Part shown: positions 1 to 11,115 of the stretch, piece after piece | Numbering within the stretch: position 1 is the stretch's first letter | How the letters are laid out: every line of letters begins with the position of its first letter | Origin: Telopea speciosissima | Taxonomy: Eukaryota > Streptophyta > Magnoliopsida > Proteales > Proteaceae | NCBI RefSeq assembly: GCF_018873765.1 | Contig: NC_057916.1 | Coordinates: 28,557,501 to 28,621,500 of the forward strand | Reading direction: 5' to 3' | Length of the DNA stretch: 64,000 nucleotides | Program-made: the position numbers and the translations under genes | The notes under the pieces: generated by a model | What the model saw: only the letters and a program-made list of their open reading frames with translations | Databases searched by the model: none | Told to the model about the DNA's origin: nothing

Positions 1-639
1 AATAGTCAGAATTGCCACATCATCTTCTAAGTAATTAAAATTGGCGGATGTTGTAATTTTTATGATTTTAAATTTGATGGTTCAAAAATTGATTTCTTTT
101 CATAAAATTTTTGTTAGAGGTTTTTTCTAATAGTGATTAATAGGTGTAACCATTAAAAAATGTTTGAATGATTAGGAGACATGCCGTATAGAAAAGACAT
201 GGTATTTGGGCATGTCTTTTGGAGACAACCATTGGTAGTGTTTCTTCCTCTCTCTTATTCATAGAGAAGAGGTTAAACTCATTTCTCTAACTGTTTTGAG
301 AGACAATCCTAAATTTTGTTTTCTCTTGATCTTGGCTGTCACTACTCTTGATTTTGTTATGTCTATTTGAGCACAACTCTAAAGTGTCCTAACATGACCC
401 AGTTAAAAAAATGCAGCAACAACTACTGAAAGACCCTACGAAGCTGTTTTATCTTGAAGGTCGATATGTAAAAACCCGATTTACACCATAGGGGGTGTAT
501 GCAATCTCCAAAAAAAAAAAAAAAAAAGCCATGGTGCTCATATTTGGCTGCTAAGTACCTCTCCAATGGCGAAAAAGGATTGACCAACCCACCTCTTAAA
601 TATCCTTAATCTAGAAAGGTATTATTTGGTACAGAGAGA
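1..639. other. No gene recognised
   Basis: AT-rich sequence with no ORF of note and no repeat structure that I can define. It contains a run of 18-19 A near 509-527, which could be the tail of an old retroposed copy, but I see no matching body next to it. Confidence 0.5.
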
Positions 640-950
640 CTTTCAGGCAGAACTTGGGCGTCACTTTGGTTGGGCAATTGTAAGTTGATTCACTTCTGGG
701 ATGATGTTTGGTCGTGCCACTCTCCTCAGATATGCATGCCAGAATTTATATCAATTCACAAAGTTCTCATGACCTCAAAGTGATAGACTACATTCCATAT
801 GAAGGAGAAAGAATTCTGTCTCTCCCTATTCAACTGCCCATCCAAGAGCATTTGGCTTCAGAATACTTGTTTTTCTTTTTATTTTCTATGGACTACATAA
901 ATCTTCTAACCCATAAAAGTGAGGTTGCTTTTCAAAATCTCTTTTGACAG
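640..950 (+). mobile_element. LINE reverse-transcriptase tail, fragment
   Basis: One frame from about 676 reads LGNCKLIHFWDDVW, matching the IGNGxxIxFWxDxW block found just after the reverse transcriptase of plant L1-type LINEs. A second frame (708-947) continues with IPYEGERILSLPI-type residues typical of the following linker, so the copy is frameshifted. No start, poly(A) tail or target duplication is visible. It is a decayed fragment and not a gene. Confidence 0.45.
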
Positions 951-1512
951 CTTAATCTTTACGGTCAAAATTATTCCAATTATGCCTAAAAATCTCTTCA
1001 GGTGATCAAGAGGTGGCATGACTCAACTCCACTAATTTCTTAAGTTTATCCATGTATTTTCAGATTCGCGATGTCGTATTTGATATTTATCATTGACATG
1101 ACCAACTAGGATTTTCTACGATACAAGATAAGTACTCACTCCCCTATTAATATTTTGAAGGAGCAATTACTATTACTATCGTATATTTAGCCTATATTTA
1201 CTAAAACTACCCTACCTTAATTTTTTTTCTAATACTACCCTGTTTTTAAACTTTTACATCTCCCTCTACCCTCATGTTATTAAATACCCAGATTGCCCTT
1301 CCTTTTCACCAAGTGACTTGCTAATCTATTTAACCTACCATTCTTCTTCTATTTTCTTTACTATTTTTGTCATTAAATAGTAAAAAATGAAAACACCCAC
1401 CTGCTTCTTCTCTCTCCTATTTTTTACTCCATTCGTTTTTTTTTCTTCAATTTTTTTATTTAATTAGTTTTTTTTCAGCATTTCACCCTCATCGTTCTTC
1501 TTCGAACAGATC

Positions 1513-1745
1513 ATGGTTCTGAGTATTGGTATCGTATCATCCGTACCAGTTTGGCTAGTCACCAATACCGATATCGTATCGGTAGCACAGTACAGACAAG
1601 GGGTTAAATGGTTAGAAAACTCATTTTTTAAGGAGATTCATGGGTAATTTTGTCTGATACAACCGATCTAGGCCGATACCATATCGGTAACGTATTGGTT
1701 TTGCAAGTTACCTATACCGTTTCGATACCATGCACTAAAACCATG
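1513..1745. mobile_element. Word-repeat element, GGTATCG type (copy 1)
   Basis: A 233-bp unit with inverted ends: left ATGGTTCTGAG, right (reverse complement) CATGGTTTTAG. It is bounded by GAACAGATC (1504-1512) and GAACAGGTC (1746-1754), a 9-bp duplication with one mismatch. The interior is dominated by variants of GGTATCG and its complement CGATACC in both orientations. No coding capacity. It belongs to the same structural family as the copies near 15152, 21852, 44908, 47776 and 48711. Confidence 0.65.
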
Positions 1746-1841
1746 GAACAGGTCGATTCTCTTCAATGCACCTGACTTCTTCTCTCTCTTCCTCTTTTTA
1801 TTCAATTTACCCTTCCGTGTTTTTTATTTTTTATTAACCTA

Positions 1842-2015
<174 letters not shown>

Positions 2016-2453
2016 TTATCAATAATTTTTTAAATAAAAAATTGAAAAAAAAAAAAAACCGGAATGTAATAAAAAACTAGAGAGAGAAGAAGTGGGTGGG
2101 TGCTTTCAATTTTTACTATTTTAATGACAAAAATAGTCAAAAATAGAAGAAGAATGGTAGGTTAAATAGATTAGCAGGTTACTAGGAGAAAAGGAAGGGC
2201 AATCTGGGTATTTAAAAACATGAGGGTAGGAGGAGATGTAAAAGTTTAAAGGGAAATTTACACATACCACCCCTGAGGTTTGACTAAATTAAGGATATTT
2301 TCACCCCCCAATTTTGGAAAATTCTGTGTACCCCCTGAGGTTTGCAAACGGTAACAAATAAGCCCATTCCGTCAGTTCATAACTAACACTGTTAAAAATT
2401 AGACTTGAACTGACGGAATTGCCCTTACAAGAAAAAAAAAAAAGAAAAAACAC

Positions 2454-2497
2454 CTGCAACTCATCTTCCCCAATCGATTGGGGAAGATGAGTTGCAG
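2454..2497. repeat. 44-bp perfect palindrome in the left TIR
   Basis: CTGCAACTCATCTTCCCC followed by AATCGATT and the exact reverse complement of the first arm. Each arm is 22 nt with no mismatch and no spacer. It could extrude as a cruciform or fold as an RNA hairpin. A near-identical palindrome sits in the right TIR. Confidence 0.95.
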
Positions 2498-2844
2498 TAT
2501 CCTTAGTAGGGAACACCATGGATACCGAGATGAGTTGCCGAAAGAACACCTGAGAGAGAGACTGGTTAAGGTGAGTTACAGGAATGATAGAAGAGGGGAA
2601 AGGATGGAAGGACATGTTGTTCATCAAGTTGAGATTAGGGTTTCGGATCGGTTGATAGAAGAGTTGCAGGTTAGATGGAGCTAAGATGAAAATCTCTGGT
2701 TCAATCTGGAAGGAAGAACATCCATGACAACCTTGTACAAGTATAAATGCTATCGGATTTGTCAATATCCTCATCCCATTCTCATCCCAGAAGAATCGTC
2801 GACGTGGTGGCGAGGACGATGGGAAGCAGCAGAAGCAGAATCGT

Positions 2845-2960
2845 CATCGCAGGAGGATGCAGATCTAATGGAGGCATTCAAGGTGTTCGACGAGAACGAC
2901 GATGGAAAGATGGATGCGAAGAGATTAGGACTGTTGTTTCCATCTCCGATTGGAAAGATG
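2845..2960 (+). pseudogene. Captured EF-hand (calmodulin-like) fragment
   Basis: The + frame reads DADLMEAFKVFDENDDGKMD, the helix and loop of an EF-hand calcium-binding motif. Loop positions 1, 3, 5, 6 and 9 are D, N, D, G and D as expected. The position-12 Glu is replaced (AKR), so calcium binding would be impaired. The segment is GC-richer than its surroundings and lies inside the inner Mutator-like element with no intact gene around it. I infer that part of a calmodulin-like gene was captured. Only one hand is visible and the similarity ends near 2960. Confidence 0.6.
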
Positions 2961-3208
2961 CGGTTGTTTGCCCTAAACCTCGGCGACTCAGTGGCTTCAA
3001 CCATGTGGTTCATGGCCCTAGGCCGTTGAGATGGCAGTTGAGGTAATTTCTCCAACCTTTTTACATCTCTTCCTCTGTCTGATTCACAAAATCTTTTCAA
3101 AATTCTTTTTTTTCTCCGATGTTATTTTTTCGAGATATAAAGAGTCATTTGAATAGAAGCTTCCGTATATAGCTTCAGATTCATCTTCAAATTATCTTTT
3201 TTGAGAAG

Positions 3209-3652
3209 ATGCCTTCAACCTCCGCGGCAGAGGCTGCAAAACCAGCATTAGAAGCACCAAAAACCCCTGTAGAAACAGTAGATGTGTCGTTGAGGTCGAA
3301 TCAGATTGAGTTTAACTTTCTTGTGAAGACGGATTATGCTGAGGCGGTGAAGACAGCGGTTGCTGAGGCGGTAAAGGTGGCGGTGGAAGCTTCAAAGTCG
3401 ATTGTGGAGGCTCCAAAGGATTTGGCAGAGGTGGCGAAGACGGAGACGGCGAGTGTAGTGGCTAAGTTGGCCAATGTGGAGGAGGAAACAACAAAACTGG
3501 CTAAGATGCTGACGAAGGTGGAGAAGGAGACGACCAAGATGGCGAAGATGGAGTCCAATATTGCCAAACTAGATGGCGAAGATGGAGTCCGGATCACAAC
3601 TCTTGTTCCTTTCTTTAATTTCTTTGTTTTTCCCCATTTATCCATGAATTAA
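3209..3652 (+). CDS. Ala/Lys/Glu-rich ORF inside the inner Mutator-like element
   Basis: A 147-codon ATG-initiated ORF. Residues 1-30 are Ala/Pro-rich. Residues 45-125 consist of repeated AEAVKTAVAEAVKVAVEA and AKMxTKVEKETTK-like units predicting a continuous amphipathic or coiled-coil helix. The last 20 residues are hydrophobic and lie close to the start of the right TIR. The repeats suggest expansion of a GCGGTGAAG-type unit. I do not recognise a family. It may be part of the captured gene that also gave the EF-hand segment 270 bp upstream, or a chance ORF. No evidence of expression. Confidence 0.3.
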   Translation: MPSTSAAEAAKPALEAPKTPVETVDVSLRSNQIEFNFLVKTDYAEAVKTAVAEAVKVAVEASKSIVEAPKDLAEVAKTETASVVAKLANVEEETTKLAKMLTKVEKETTKMAKMESNIAKLDGEDGVRITTLVPFFNFFVFPHLSMN

Positions 3653-3683
3653 AAGATCTTTTTAAACTTATTCTCCATAAAAC

Positions 3684-3728
3684 CTACAACTCATCTTCCC
3701 CAATCGATTTGGGGAAGATGAGTTGCAG
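3684..3728. repeat. Near-perfect palindrome in the right TIR
   Basis: A 45-bp counterpart of the palindrome at 2454-2497. It has one extra T beside the central ATCGAT and one mismatch near the outer end. The two palindromes mark the inner limits of the two TIRs. Confidence 0.9.
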
Positions 3729-4054
3729 GTGGTTTTTTTTTCTCTTTTAAGGGTAATTTCGTCATTTCACCTCTTATTTTTAACATTGTTAGTCATGAAC
3801 TGGCGGAATGGGTTTATTTGTTACTGTTTGCAAACCTTAGGGGGATATGCAGAATTTTTCAAAACTGGGGGGTAAAATTATCCTTTCGTCAAACCTCAGG
3901 GGTGATATGTGTAAATTTCCCAAGTTTAAAAGCAGGGTAGTATTAGAAAAGAAATTTAAGGTAGGGTAGTATTAAAAAAGAAGTTTAAGGTAGGGTAGTT
4001 TTAGTAAATATAGGCTAAGTGTAGGGTAGTGATAGTAATTGGCCCTATTTTGAA

Positions 4055-5361
4055 ATATTTCCAAACATTATTAAGACTGTATAATTGTTTAATTTTTTGC
4101 AATTTTGTTTACTTTAATAAACCTGTTAAAGGTTGATAGGTACTGGAAAGAGAGTGTTTCTCTCGCATGAAACTCAAACCATTCATTTATGTTTGTGCCT
4201 TTTGTTTTTCAGAGAAAATGAGTGGCATTGGTCCAACAGATCATTTCTTTTGAAAAGTAATGATAGGAGGCAAAGCCTTCTCTTTATGCGGAGACAAATT
4301 GGTTCTTTTCTATGTATGCTTTTGAGGGCCGAAATCGATGGATCTATCTGGTCTAAATGGGCATTACTCACCCATCACCAAGTATATGAATGTTGTAAAC
4401 GGTTTGGGTTTTTTGTATTTTTCCTTGGAAAGATTGATGAGTTCAAATTGATTGCCAAAATTATTGAGATTTTGACTGTGAGTTTCTAGTTTATATGATG
4501 TGGATACAGTGTTGAGGGTTCCAATTGTTCTTTTGAGAAGGTTAATTGTAGAGAAGGATCTCTACTTTAAAGGTTTAATCGGTAACAATATTATTATCCA
4601 TTGTGGAATTGTTTATATTATTTAGGATTGAGTTTCCCTGAACATAATTCTTTGTACCTCTCGTCATTGATGCAGTTTATTTGGCTTGGTTTTGGCTTTT
4701 CAATCCAAGTAGCATATATACTATTTAATGCTTGTTAATTGGACTTTAGTTCGACTTTATGAATATCTATCTATAAGTATGTATGCCCATATGAAATTGA
4801 GAAATGCATGAAACTATATGCATATAACTTTTGCGAAGGGGATTGCTATCGGGCTGTGTTGTCCTACGCCAATGCGAAGGGTAATTTTAAGGTAATGTTG
4901 CGGCAATTATGCATGTTGGATATCTATGAGGTGATCTAAATAAGTCACGTGTCAATGTTAGGTAGTGTATCCATCATTAGCAACACAATTTTTTTTCTTC
5001 TTTTAATCCTGGGATGCTATGTTACGGTCTGGAAAAAAATTTACCCGAACCCTAACCCGAATCCGAATATAGATCCGGAACCCAAAGTCGTGGCATCGTG
5101 TACGTTACAGAGTATTGATTTTATGTTTGAACGGGTAAAAGATGAAGAAGGAATCCCGGTGGTAACCCGTCGCTTGTTGGCAAAATGACAGATACCTCCC
5201 CCGTGCGATTGTGAAATCCACACGTAGATGTACAACTCCCGATAAGGAACCCCAACCTCGTATTAGGTGTTTTTAGTATTATAAATATGTCCGTGTGGGT
5301 CCGCTTGCGAAACGTTTTAACTTTTGAATGTTCCGACACGGAGAAAACAAAAAATTGGATT
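4055..5361. other. No gene recognised
   Basis: AT-rich intergenic sequence. ORFs at 4133-4489 and 4949-5188 have no recognisable domain and look like chance frames. Near 5044 there is a short stretch of AACCCTAACCCG-like sequence, too short and irregular to be an interstitial telomere tract. Confidence 0.5.
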
Positions 5362-5467
5362 CTCAGGTTGGTGTACTAGTTGATTACTGCATCAACCAGA
5401 TAATCGTACCATCGTGAATTTTTGCTCTTGGAAGTGCAGGACCCAGTGTTTTGAGTCGGGGATCTCA

Positions 5468-8107
5468 TCGCCACACCCCGAACTGCTGGCTAGGGTTTTC
5501 CCCCACCATTTTGGATACATGGGGCCCACCAATTCGGCTACCTGTGCTTGTGTCGGATTAACACATAAACAAATACAAACCTATTACTAAATGACAAATA
5601 TGGTTATTAGTGTTAGTATTTAATTAAAACATAACAAATACAAACCATCACTAACTGACAAATATTTTAATTAAGTGATAGTGTCGGCCTATCTTAAGTT
5701 ACAAATATTTAAATAAGCAAGTTTATTTAAAACTCAAACCAACTAATAAGTAAAAGAATTAATTAAACAATAAGCACCTTTTGAAATTGGTGTGGGGTTT
5801 GTGTGATTACACGTGGGTTCATCCAAAAAAAAAAAAAAAAATAAATTAAATAATGAGCAATCCGTTAACCACCTAACTAAAATAAGAGTTAATTAAATAC
5901 AAACCTATCTCTAAGAACCCGATCACTCATTCTTTAGAGAAACAAATTGAAAAAGAGGGAAAAGAAGGGAAAGGAAAAGAAGAGAAAGGGGAAGAAGAAG
6001 AAAGAAGGCCGATTGAGGGGCTGCTATCTTGATAAATCCCTATTTTTAGGTAAGATCGTTACCTTCATCACCTCTAATCACCTTTGGTTATCTTTTATCA
6101 TCCTCTCATGTCATCCTTTGCTGAATCAAAGGGAAAAATCTTCAATTTTCGATCATTATTGATGAATCCATGGTTGGATTCATTCTCTTCTCAAATAGAC
6201 AACCAACCACATGAAATCCTACTCTTATAACTCTTCTCTTTTGAATATACCAAATCAGTTTTTGAAATTAAACCATGAGATGGTTTCTCTACTAGTTTCC
6301 ACAATTAATTGGTTTAGAAATTTCAGCAATTAAACCAATTACTCCATGCATGATCTAAATCTAAACCTTAGCCCTAGGTTAGCCTGTTTACTGCCTAGTT
6401 CACATATCTACTACTGAAATTGAAGCAATAGAAAATTGTTTCAGCCATATGTGACTGTTTTACAAATTTAAAACAAGGAATTACAATCATGGTTGTATCC
6501 ATCCTTAAGAACCCTGCTTTCCCCTGTAATTGGATCGTAAGATGGGTCCGCATCATGGCAATAGACGTGTGAGCAATATTCCCTGACCAAATAGATGGAA
6601 TTCCAACCAAAATCCCATCGAAACCATGCAATTCTGTAATTCTGGGCTGCTGTTGCATCTCTGGTTGATGTCCGGGTTGACTGCTGCATCAACCTGAGAA
6701 TGTTATCTCAGTCTTTTAAACCACGGCCATCTCTGATCGATGTCCCAGTTGACTGGTTCATCAACCATAGAATAACTGTTTCAATTTTTAGCCACTGTCA
6801 TCTCAGGTTGGTGTCCCGGTTGATTGCCTCATCAACCTGAGATGTCGTTTCACTTGTAAACACATCCTAGACCTTGCCTAACTTTACCACGGGGTAACCC
6901 TAGGACTCCATGCAAGTTCTTAATGCTTTCTAACATCGGATGTGATTAAACATTAGTAGGACATTACCGTTCGCTCGTCAAGTCGCGCTGACCACCGACA
7001 CCGAACAAAATCCAACATCACTAGCTCGATCATAACAAGGTAAGTGGGGTTAGGCTTTGATTTTTTTTAAAAGTGTTTATTTCATTATTATATGTATTTG
7101 CTAGGAATCATTCGCATATTTAAATTTATGTTTTATTTATGATATTATTGATTTCATTGTTTATAACTTATGGTTGTGAATGATATGATGTGAAATGGTT
7201 GGCAATATGAATTCTTGTGATAGATTAGATGCTGTAGTCGGCTTGAAAACGAGGTATGGTGTACCGTAGTATGGGATGCGGGAGCACTGTATACCTTGTA
7301 CTATGCCATTTAGCGCATATGGCTAGGAATGTCATTCCTTAGTACTACAACCCTTACCAACAGGGGTTCAGGTGTTGGGTGATCATAGCTCCCTGTCACT
7401 GAGGAGTGTAAAGGACACCGGGATGGGGGTCTGGCTATGATTATCGAAGTCTACCCATGGGAAGGTATAAAATACCAACGACCACTGTGGGCTCCATACA
7501 ACAGTTGAGGTTACGTCTCGGGGAGGTTAAGAAGGAACCGAGAAGGTCTCTCGAGTTGTTGTCGTAGCACAGACCCGACTTAGGCTTTTGTTTGTTAGGT
7601 GGATTAATATTAAAATTGAACCCATGCATTTATGATGCATGCTTGTGTGTGTGTGGTAAACCTTTACTTGTTGGGCTTAGTGGAGCTCACCACTGTGGAA
7701 TTTTCTCTTTTTAGATGATCCTGCAGGCGAATGCGTTTGTGGCAGAAAGGACTACTTGGAAAATATGAACTGTTGATGTGGCATTTTCTTTTTATTTTCT
7801 TTTGTTTAGTACTATCCTTTTTTGTGGATGAATTTTCATTGTTTATATTTTAAAATAGTGGTGTATCGGCTCGATGATCGTGAACTTGGGAACATCGAGC
7901 TGTTGGAACTTTCAATGTAAATAATATGTATAACACTTATAGTACTTTACTTTCCCTGCACTCTGATCAATGTAACACGTGTTATCTTGAAATTGTGTTG
8001 TGCTTGTGACGTGTAATTACTGCATCTGGATCCTGGTGGTCTTTGAATACGTCGGGTATTCGGGTCAACCGTCAAATCCTCCCAGGGGGTCGTTTCGGGG
8101 TGTGACA
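5468..8107. mobile_element. Solo-LTR-like block of a large LTR retrotransposon
   Basis: The left end CGCCACACCCCGAAC and the right end TTTCGGGGTGTGACA are inverted matches and resemble the TGTCACACCCCGA...TCGGGGTGTGACA ends of long plant LTRs. The interior has TTGGGCTTAGTGGAGCTCACCAC-like sequence near 7672, which I associate with long plant retrotransposon LTRs, and no coding region. At about 2.6 kb it fits a single LTR left by LTR-LTR recombination. I find no 5-bp target duplication and no internal domain on either side, so truncation is also possible. Confidence 0.5.
6640..6850. repeat. Three tandem hairpin-forming units
   Basis: Three diverged copies at a spacing of about 70-75 bp, each with the form GGTTGRTGTCCCGGTTGAYT then CATCAACC. 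The arms are inverted repeats; in the last copy TCTCAGGTTG pairs with CAACCTGAGA. A fourth copy lies at 5362-5405, about 1.2 kb away and just outside the proposed LTR boundary. Confidence 0.7.
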
Positions 8108-8524
8108 TGCTAAACTTTTGCAAAATTTTACATTATCTACATTAACCATCGTGATGCCATAAACAAACCACATGCCAAGAGGTACAGAGTGGTGAGCACC
8201 AACCCATTGGATTGTATGCCAATAGGCCCAAATGCCACCATATGACCCAACCCAGCTTCATTTGAGTTACTCAAAAAACCACTTTTGACTTGGGCTTTAT
8301 TTGTTTTTCCAATGTAAGATCTCCTCCTCGTAGATTTTTTTTTTTTGTTGAAAAAAAGAACCCCCACATAAGTTGAAAATAAAAAAGCACATCCATAATC
8401 TATACACAAAATATTTGCTATATGTCCTTTTTAAATAGTCATGTAGTAGGAATTTTTCATATATTTAAAAAGGTGAAAGTTTTTCTTCATTGTGAGTGAG
8501 GAGAGTTCCAATGCAATAATTAAG

Positions 8525-8720
8525 GGTGTTCAGTTTCGATTCGATTCAAAATACATGTTGAAATCGAAATCAAATTGAACCAAATAGGAACCTGTTCTTC
8601 AAACCAAAATTCGAACCAACTTGATTCAATTTTGGTTCCTTATTTGGTCCATATTCACTATTTGGTTTTTTATTTGGCTTGTATTCGGTTTGGGTCCTAT
8701 TTTTAAGTGTTCGGGAAAAG
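8525..8720. repeat. Word-repeat block, TTCGATTCG/GGTTTGG type
   Basis: Starts AAGGGTGTTCAGTTTCGATT and continues as variants of TTCGATTC, TTTGGTT and their complements for about 190 bp. It resembles the block at 54483-55041, which ends (reverse complement) AGGGGTGTAAGTTTGG. No ORF and no clear TIR. Confidence 0.45.
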
Positions 8721-9052
8721 TTTTTATATCTTCATCAACAAAAAAGAAAAACCCTTTGTTTGTTAGGGCCATAATGTACTAAATTTTTTCCAAACATTAA
8801 AAAAGAATAGCTCCACCACCGTGCGTGTTTCTCTGTCCGCCTCCGTGCGTGTTACTTTGTCCACCATCGTGCGTGTTAGTTTTTCCTCTTTTACCATTTC
8901 TTCCTTAGCCTTTCCACCATGACCATCGGAACCCCCAATGAAGAAGATGCCGATGACAACGACGATCATCGTCCTCTATGGTCATCTCCTCTCCGCTCTG
9001 CGCCCATCATCTGGCCTTTCATTTCTCCTATAAACCCCGGTGTATCGCACCC

Positions 9053-9315
9053 CAACTTGTGTCATGGGAACGTTTGGGTCTGTGGCTCCTGAATATGCTT
9101 GCACTGGTGAATTTGGTGGACTGGTTAAAGACTATGGTTGGAAATCAGAAATCAAAGGAAGTAGTGGATCCTAAATTTCCCGAAATGCCTTCTTCAAAGG
9201 CACTCAAGCGGGTTCTTCTGGTTGCTTTGCAATGTGTTGACCCTGATGCGTAAAAAAGACCAAAAATGGGGCATGTGATCCACATGCTTGAGGCGGATGA
9301 TTTGCTATTCATGAT
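9053..9315 (+). pseudogene. Receptor-like kinase pseudogene fragment
   Basis: The frame begins with [16 protein letters not shown], the activation-segment end and APE motif of a plant receptor-like kinase. It then jumps into [11 protein letters not shown] and [17 protein letters not shown], followed by a stop codon and KRPKMGHVIHMLEADD. The pattern matches the C-lobe of the At2g42960/At5g18500-type receptor-like kinases as I recall them. About 30 codons between APEYACTG and NLVDW are missing (kinase subdomain IX, the SDVYSFG region), and the stop interrupts subdomain XI. There is no N-lobe, so this cannot encode a kinase. Confidence 0.8.
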
Positions 9316-9792
9316 GAACGTCAAATTAGACGAGAGGGTATGCGATCTCATTAGGAATATCAATCCACAAATCAAGTTGTACCTAGACTGGGTGATAAAC
9401 ATGTAACCAAGGTAACCTTTGATACAAGTGAAGGAGAAAGCAGCTGGCATCCACACCCTTTCTGCCTTACTCCCTCCATGGCTGCCACCACCACTATCTC
9501 CTGCCATACCCCTTCCCCTCCCCCTCCCCTCAAGCTCCTTGTTGTGTGGGTTATTGGGGCTTTCTGCCATTGTCTAAAAATAATCCCCGATTTTTTTTAT
9601 TCTAATGACTGTATTAGTTATTGGGTTCTATGTGAACAACACCGAAGGGAACCCAGTAAGGGGAAAATTTTCTTTTCACTTTTTTTTGTGTGTGTACGGG
9701 TGATGCCAATTCTGGTGCCGATGGCACCGAGGTTATCGTCGGCTTAGATGTTCCAACGGTCGTTTAATCTTTACCAACCCTTTCCTGTCACC

Positions 9793-9970
9793 GAACGAAG
9801 CTCCACTCGCTGATCCATCAGATTCTTGCAATTCTATCTGAAGGTAGGCTGTGGCAGCCACTCTAGTGGTCTTCTTGCGGTTAATCGAAGCTCCACTCGT
9901 CGATCCATCAGACCATTGCCTATCTGGCAAGTCTATTTGAAAGTATGTTGTGGCAACGCGTTGGCACGCA
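9793..9970. repeat. Imperfect tandem duplication, about 90-bp unit
   Basis: CGAAGCTCCACTCG, GATCCATCAGA, a CTATCTG/CTATTTGAA(A)GTA block and GTTGTGGCA/CTGTGGCAG recur in the same order from about 9797 and about 9886. No coding meaning is apparent. Confidence 0.6.
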
Positions 9971-10619
9971 TGGTCAGTGTAGCATTGTATTATTCAGCAC
10001 ATATGGGGACCCTTTTATTGGCATGTATGTGCAAGCGCTTACACTAAGCTGTGTTTACAACTTGTCTTCTAGGGTAGTAGTAGTGAACCAACCCCTAGTC
10101 TAGAGACCCAGTCAATGGCATGTGAGAGTAGGTCGATTTACACTCCTTGGTTTTGGATACCGTATATCCATACCTCGCGTTTATCATGTGATCTATCAAT
10201 GTTCTATTTTTTGTTCTCCTTTGTTTGGCGTTGGACGCACATGAATGAATAGCCTTCTTTCTACCAAAAAAATAATAATAATAGACGGTATCAGATGTCT
10301 GTATGTGTTTTTTCCTCTTCCTTGTGAGTGTTGTTTTTCTCCTCCTCATGAGTGATTCATCATGACCATTGGAAGTCACCCACACGAAGACGAAGACAAA
10401 AACAAAAACTGAAGACGACTTCGTGATAAGGGACGAATTTGTAGACAACACTATCATAGCTTGGAATAATAAGTTAGTGGGTTTTTTCTTCTTGTTTGCA
10501 CTTAACGTTTCATCTGTGCTGGTTCATCTCAAAACTACAATCCTTATACAATGTATATATGCAGTTCAATTAACTTATACAATACATGTGATGCCAGATC
10601 TCTATTAATATAACGAAGC

Positions 10620-11115
10620 TTCTTCGAGCTTTATTTCCAATTCGCCACAATTCCGGAGTTTGTGTTGAACTTGTTATCAAATATGAGGGGTTACCTGTGT
10701 ACTGCTATTGGTGTACTATGTTAGGCCATATGGAATTGAGATGTGCTGCTCTTTACCACATGCCTGAACACACGGAGGACCAACGGTTAGAAATGCTGCT
10801 CGACAAGGCAGGTCTGAGTTACATGGACAAGTGCTCAATATGAGCTTGATAAAGAAAGCTCAAACCCACTATATTGGTGAATATGGGTATTGCAAAAATC
10901 ATGGAGATCCTTCTTCGGCATCTACGCCAATATTGAATAATTCAGTTGTAGTAACCATTTTCGGAGAAGACGATAGTGCAGGTATTTATGATTCAATTGT
11001 GGAATAGCTATCGCAAGAAGAATCACTTTCATCCCAACAACATCAATAGGTAAGGCAACAAGGAAGACCAATGGAAACTATTGTGGTCGGAGAAAATGAT
11101 CATTTTTTTTTATTA
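10620..11115 (+). mobile_element. LINE ORF1 fragment with CCHC zinc knuckle
   Basis: Frame from about 10674 reads IKYEGLPVYCYWCTMLGHME and then LRC. This gives CX2CX4HX4C, the zinc knuckle found after the RNA-binding domain in ORF1 of plant L1-type LINEs (zf-CCHC_4 type, preceded by YExLPxYC). The frame continues with stops to about 11110. It may belong to the same insertion as the LINE 3' half at 12630, with about 1.5 kb of unrelated or deleted sequence between. Confidence 0.65.

Larger units (their letters stand above)
2251..3921. mobile_element. Inner Mutator-like element nested in the outer one
   Basis: The ends are GGGAAATTTACACATA on the left and the reverse complement GGGAAATTTACACATA on the right, followed by matching TIR sequence (CCTGAGGTTTG, AACGGTAACAAATAA, CGTCAGTTCAT) for about 240 bp. 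A perfect 9-bp target duplication, AAGTTTAAA, lies at 2242-2250 and 3922-3930. The duplicated target is part of the outer element's right TIR, so this insertion is younger. There is no transposase. The 1.2-kb interior carries an EF-hand-like gene fragment and an Ala/Lys-rich ORF, as in a Pack-MULE. Each TIR contains a long palindrome. Confidence 0.88.

Noticed and set aside
2301..2774. 157-codon minus-strand ORF
   Set aside because: It runs across the Mutator TIR and its palindrome; composition and position point to chance reading of repeat DNA.
5040..5075. Telomere-like AACCCTAACCC
   Set aside because: Fewer than three units and irregular; not an interstitial telomere repeat.
6640..6850. 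Spaced repeats resembling a CRISPR array
   Set aside because: Only three diverged copies with no distinct spacers, in a plant retrotransposon LTR.
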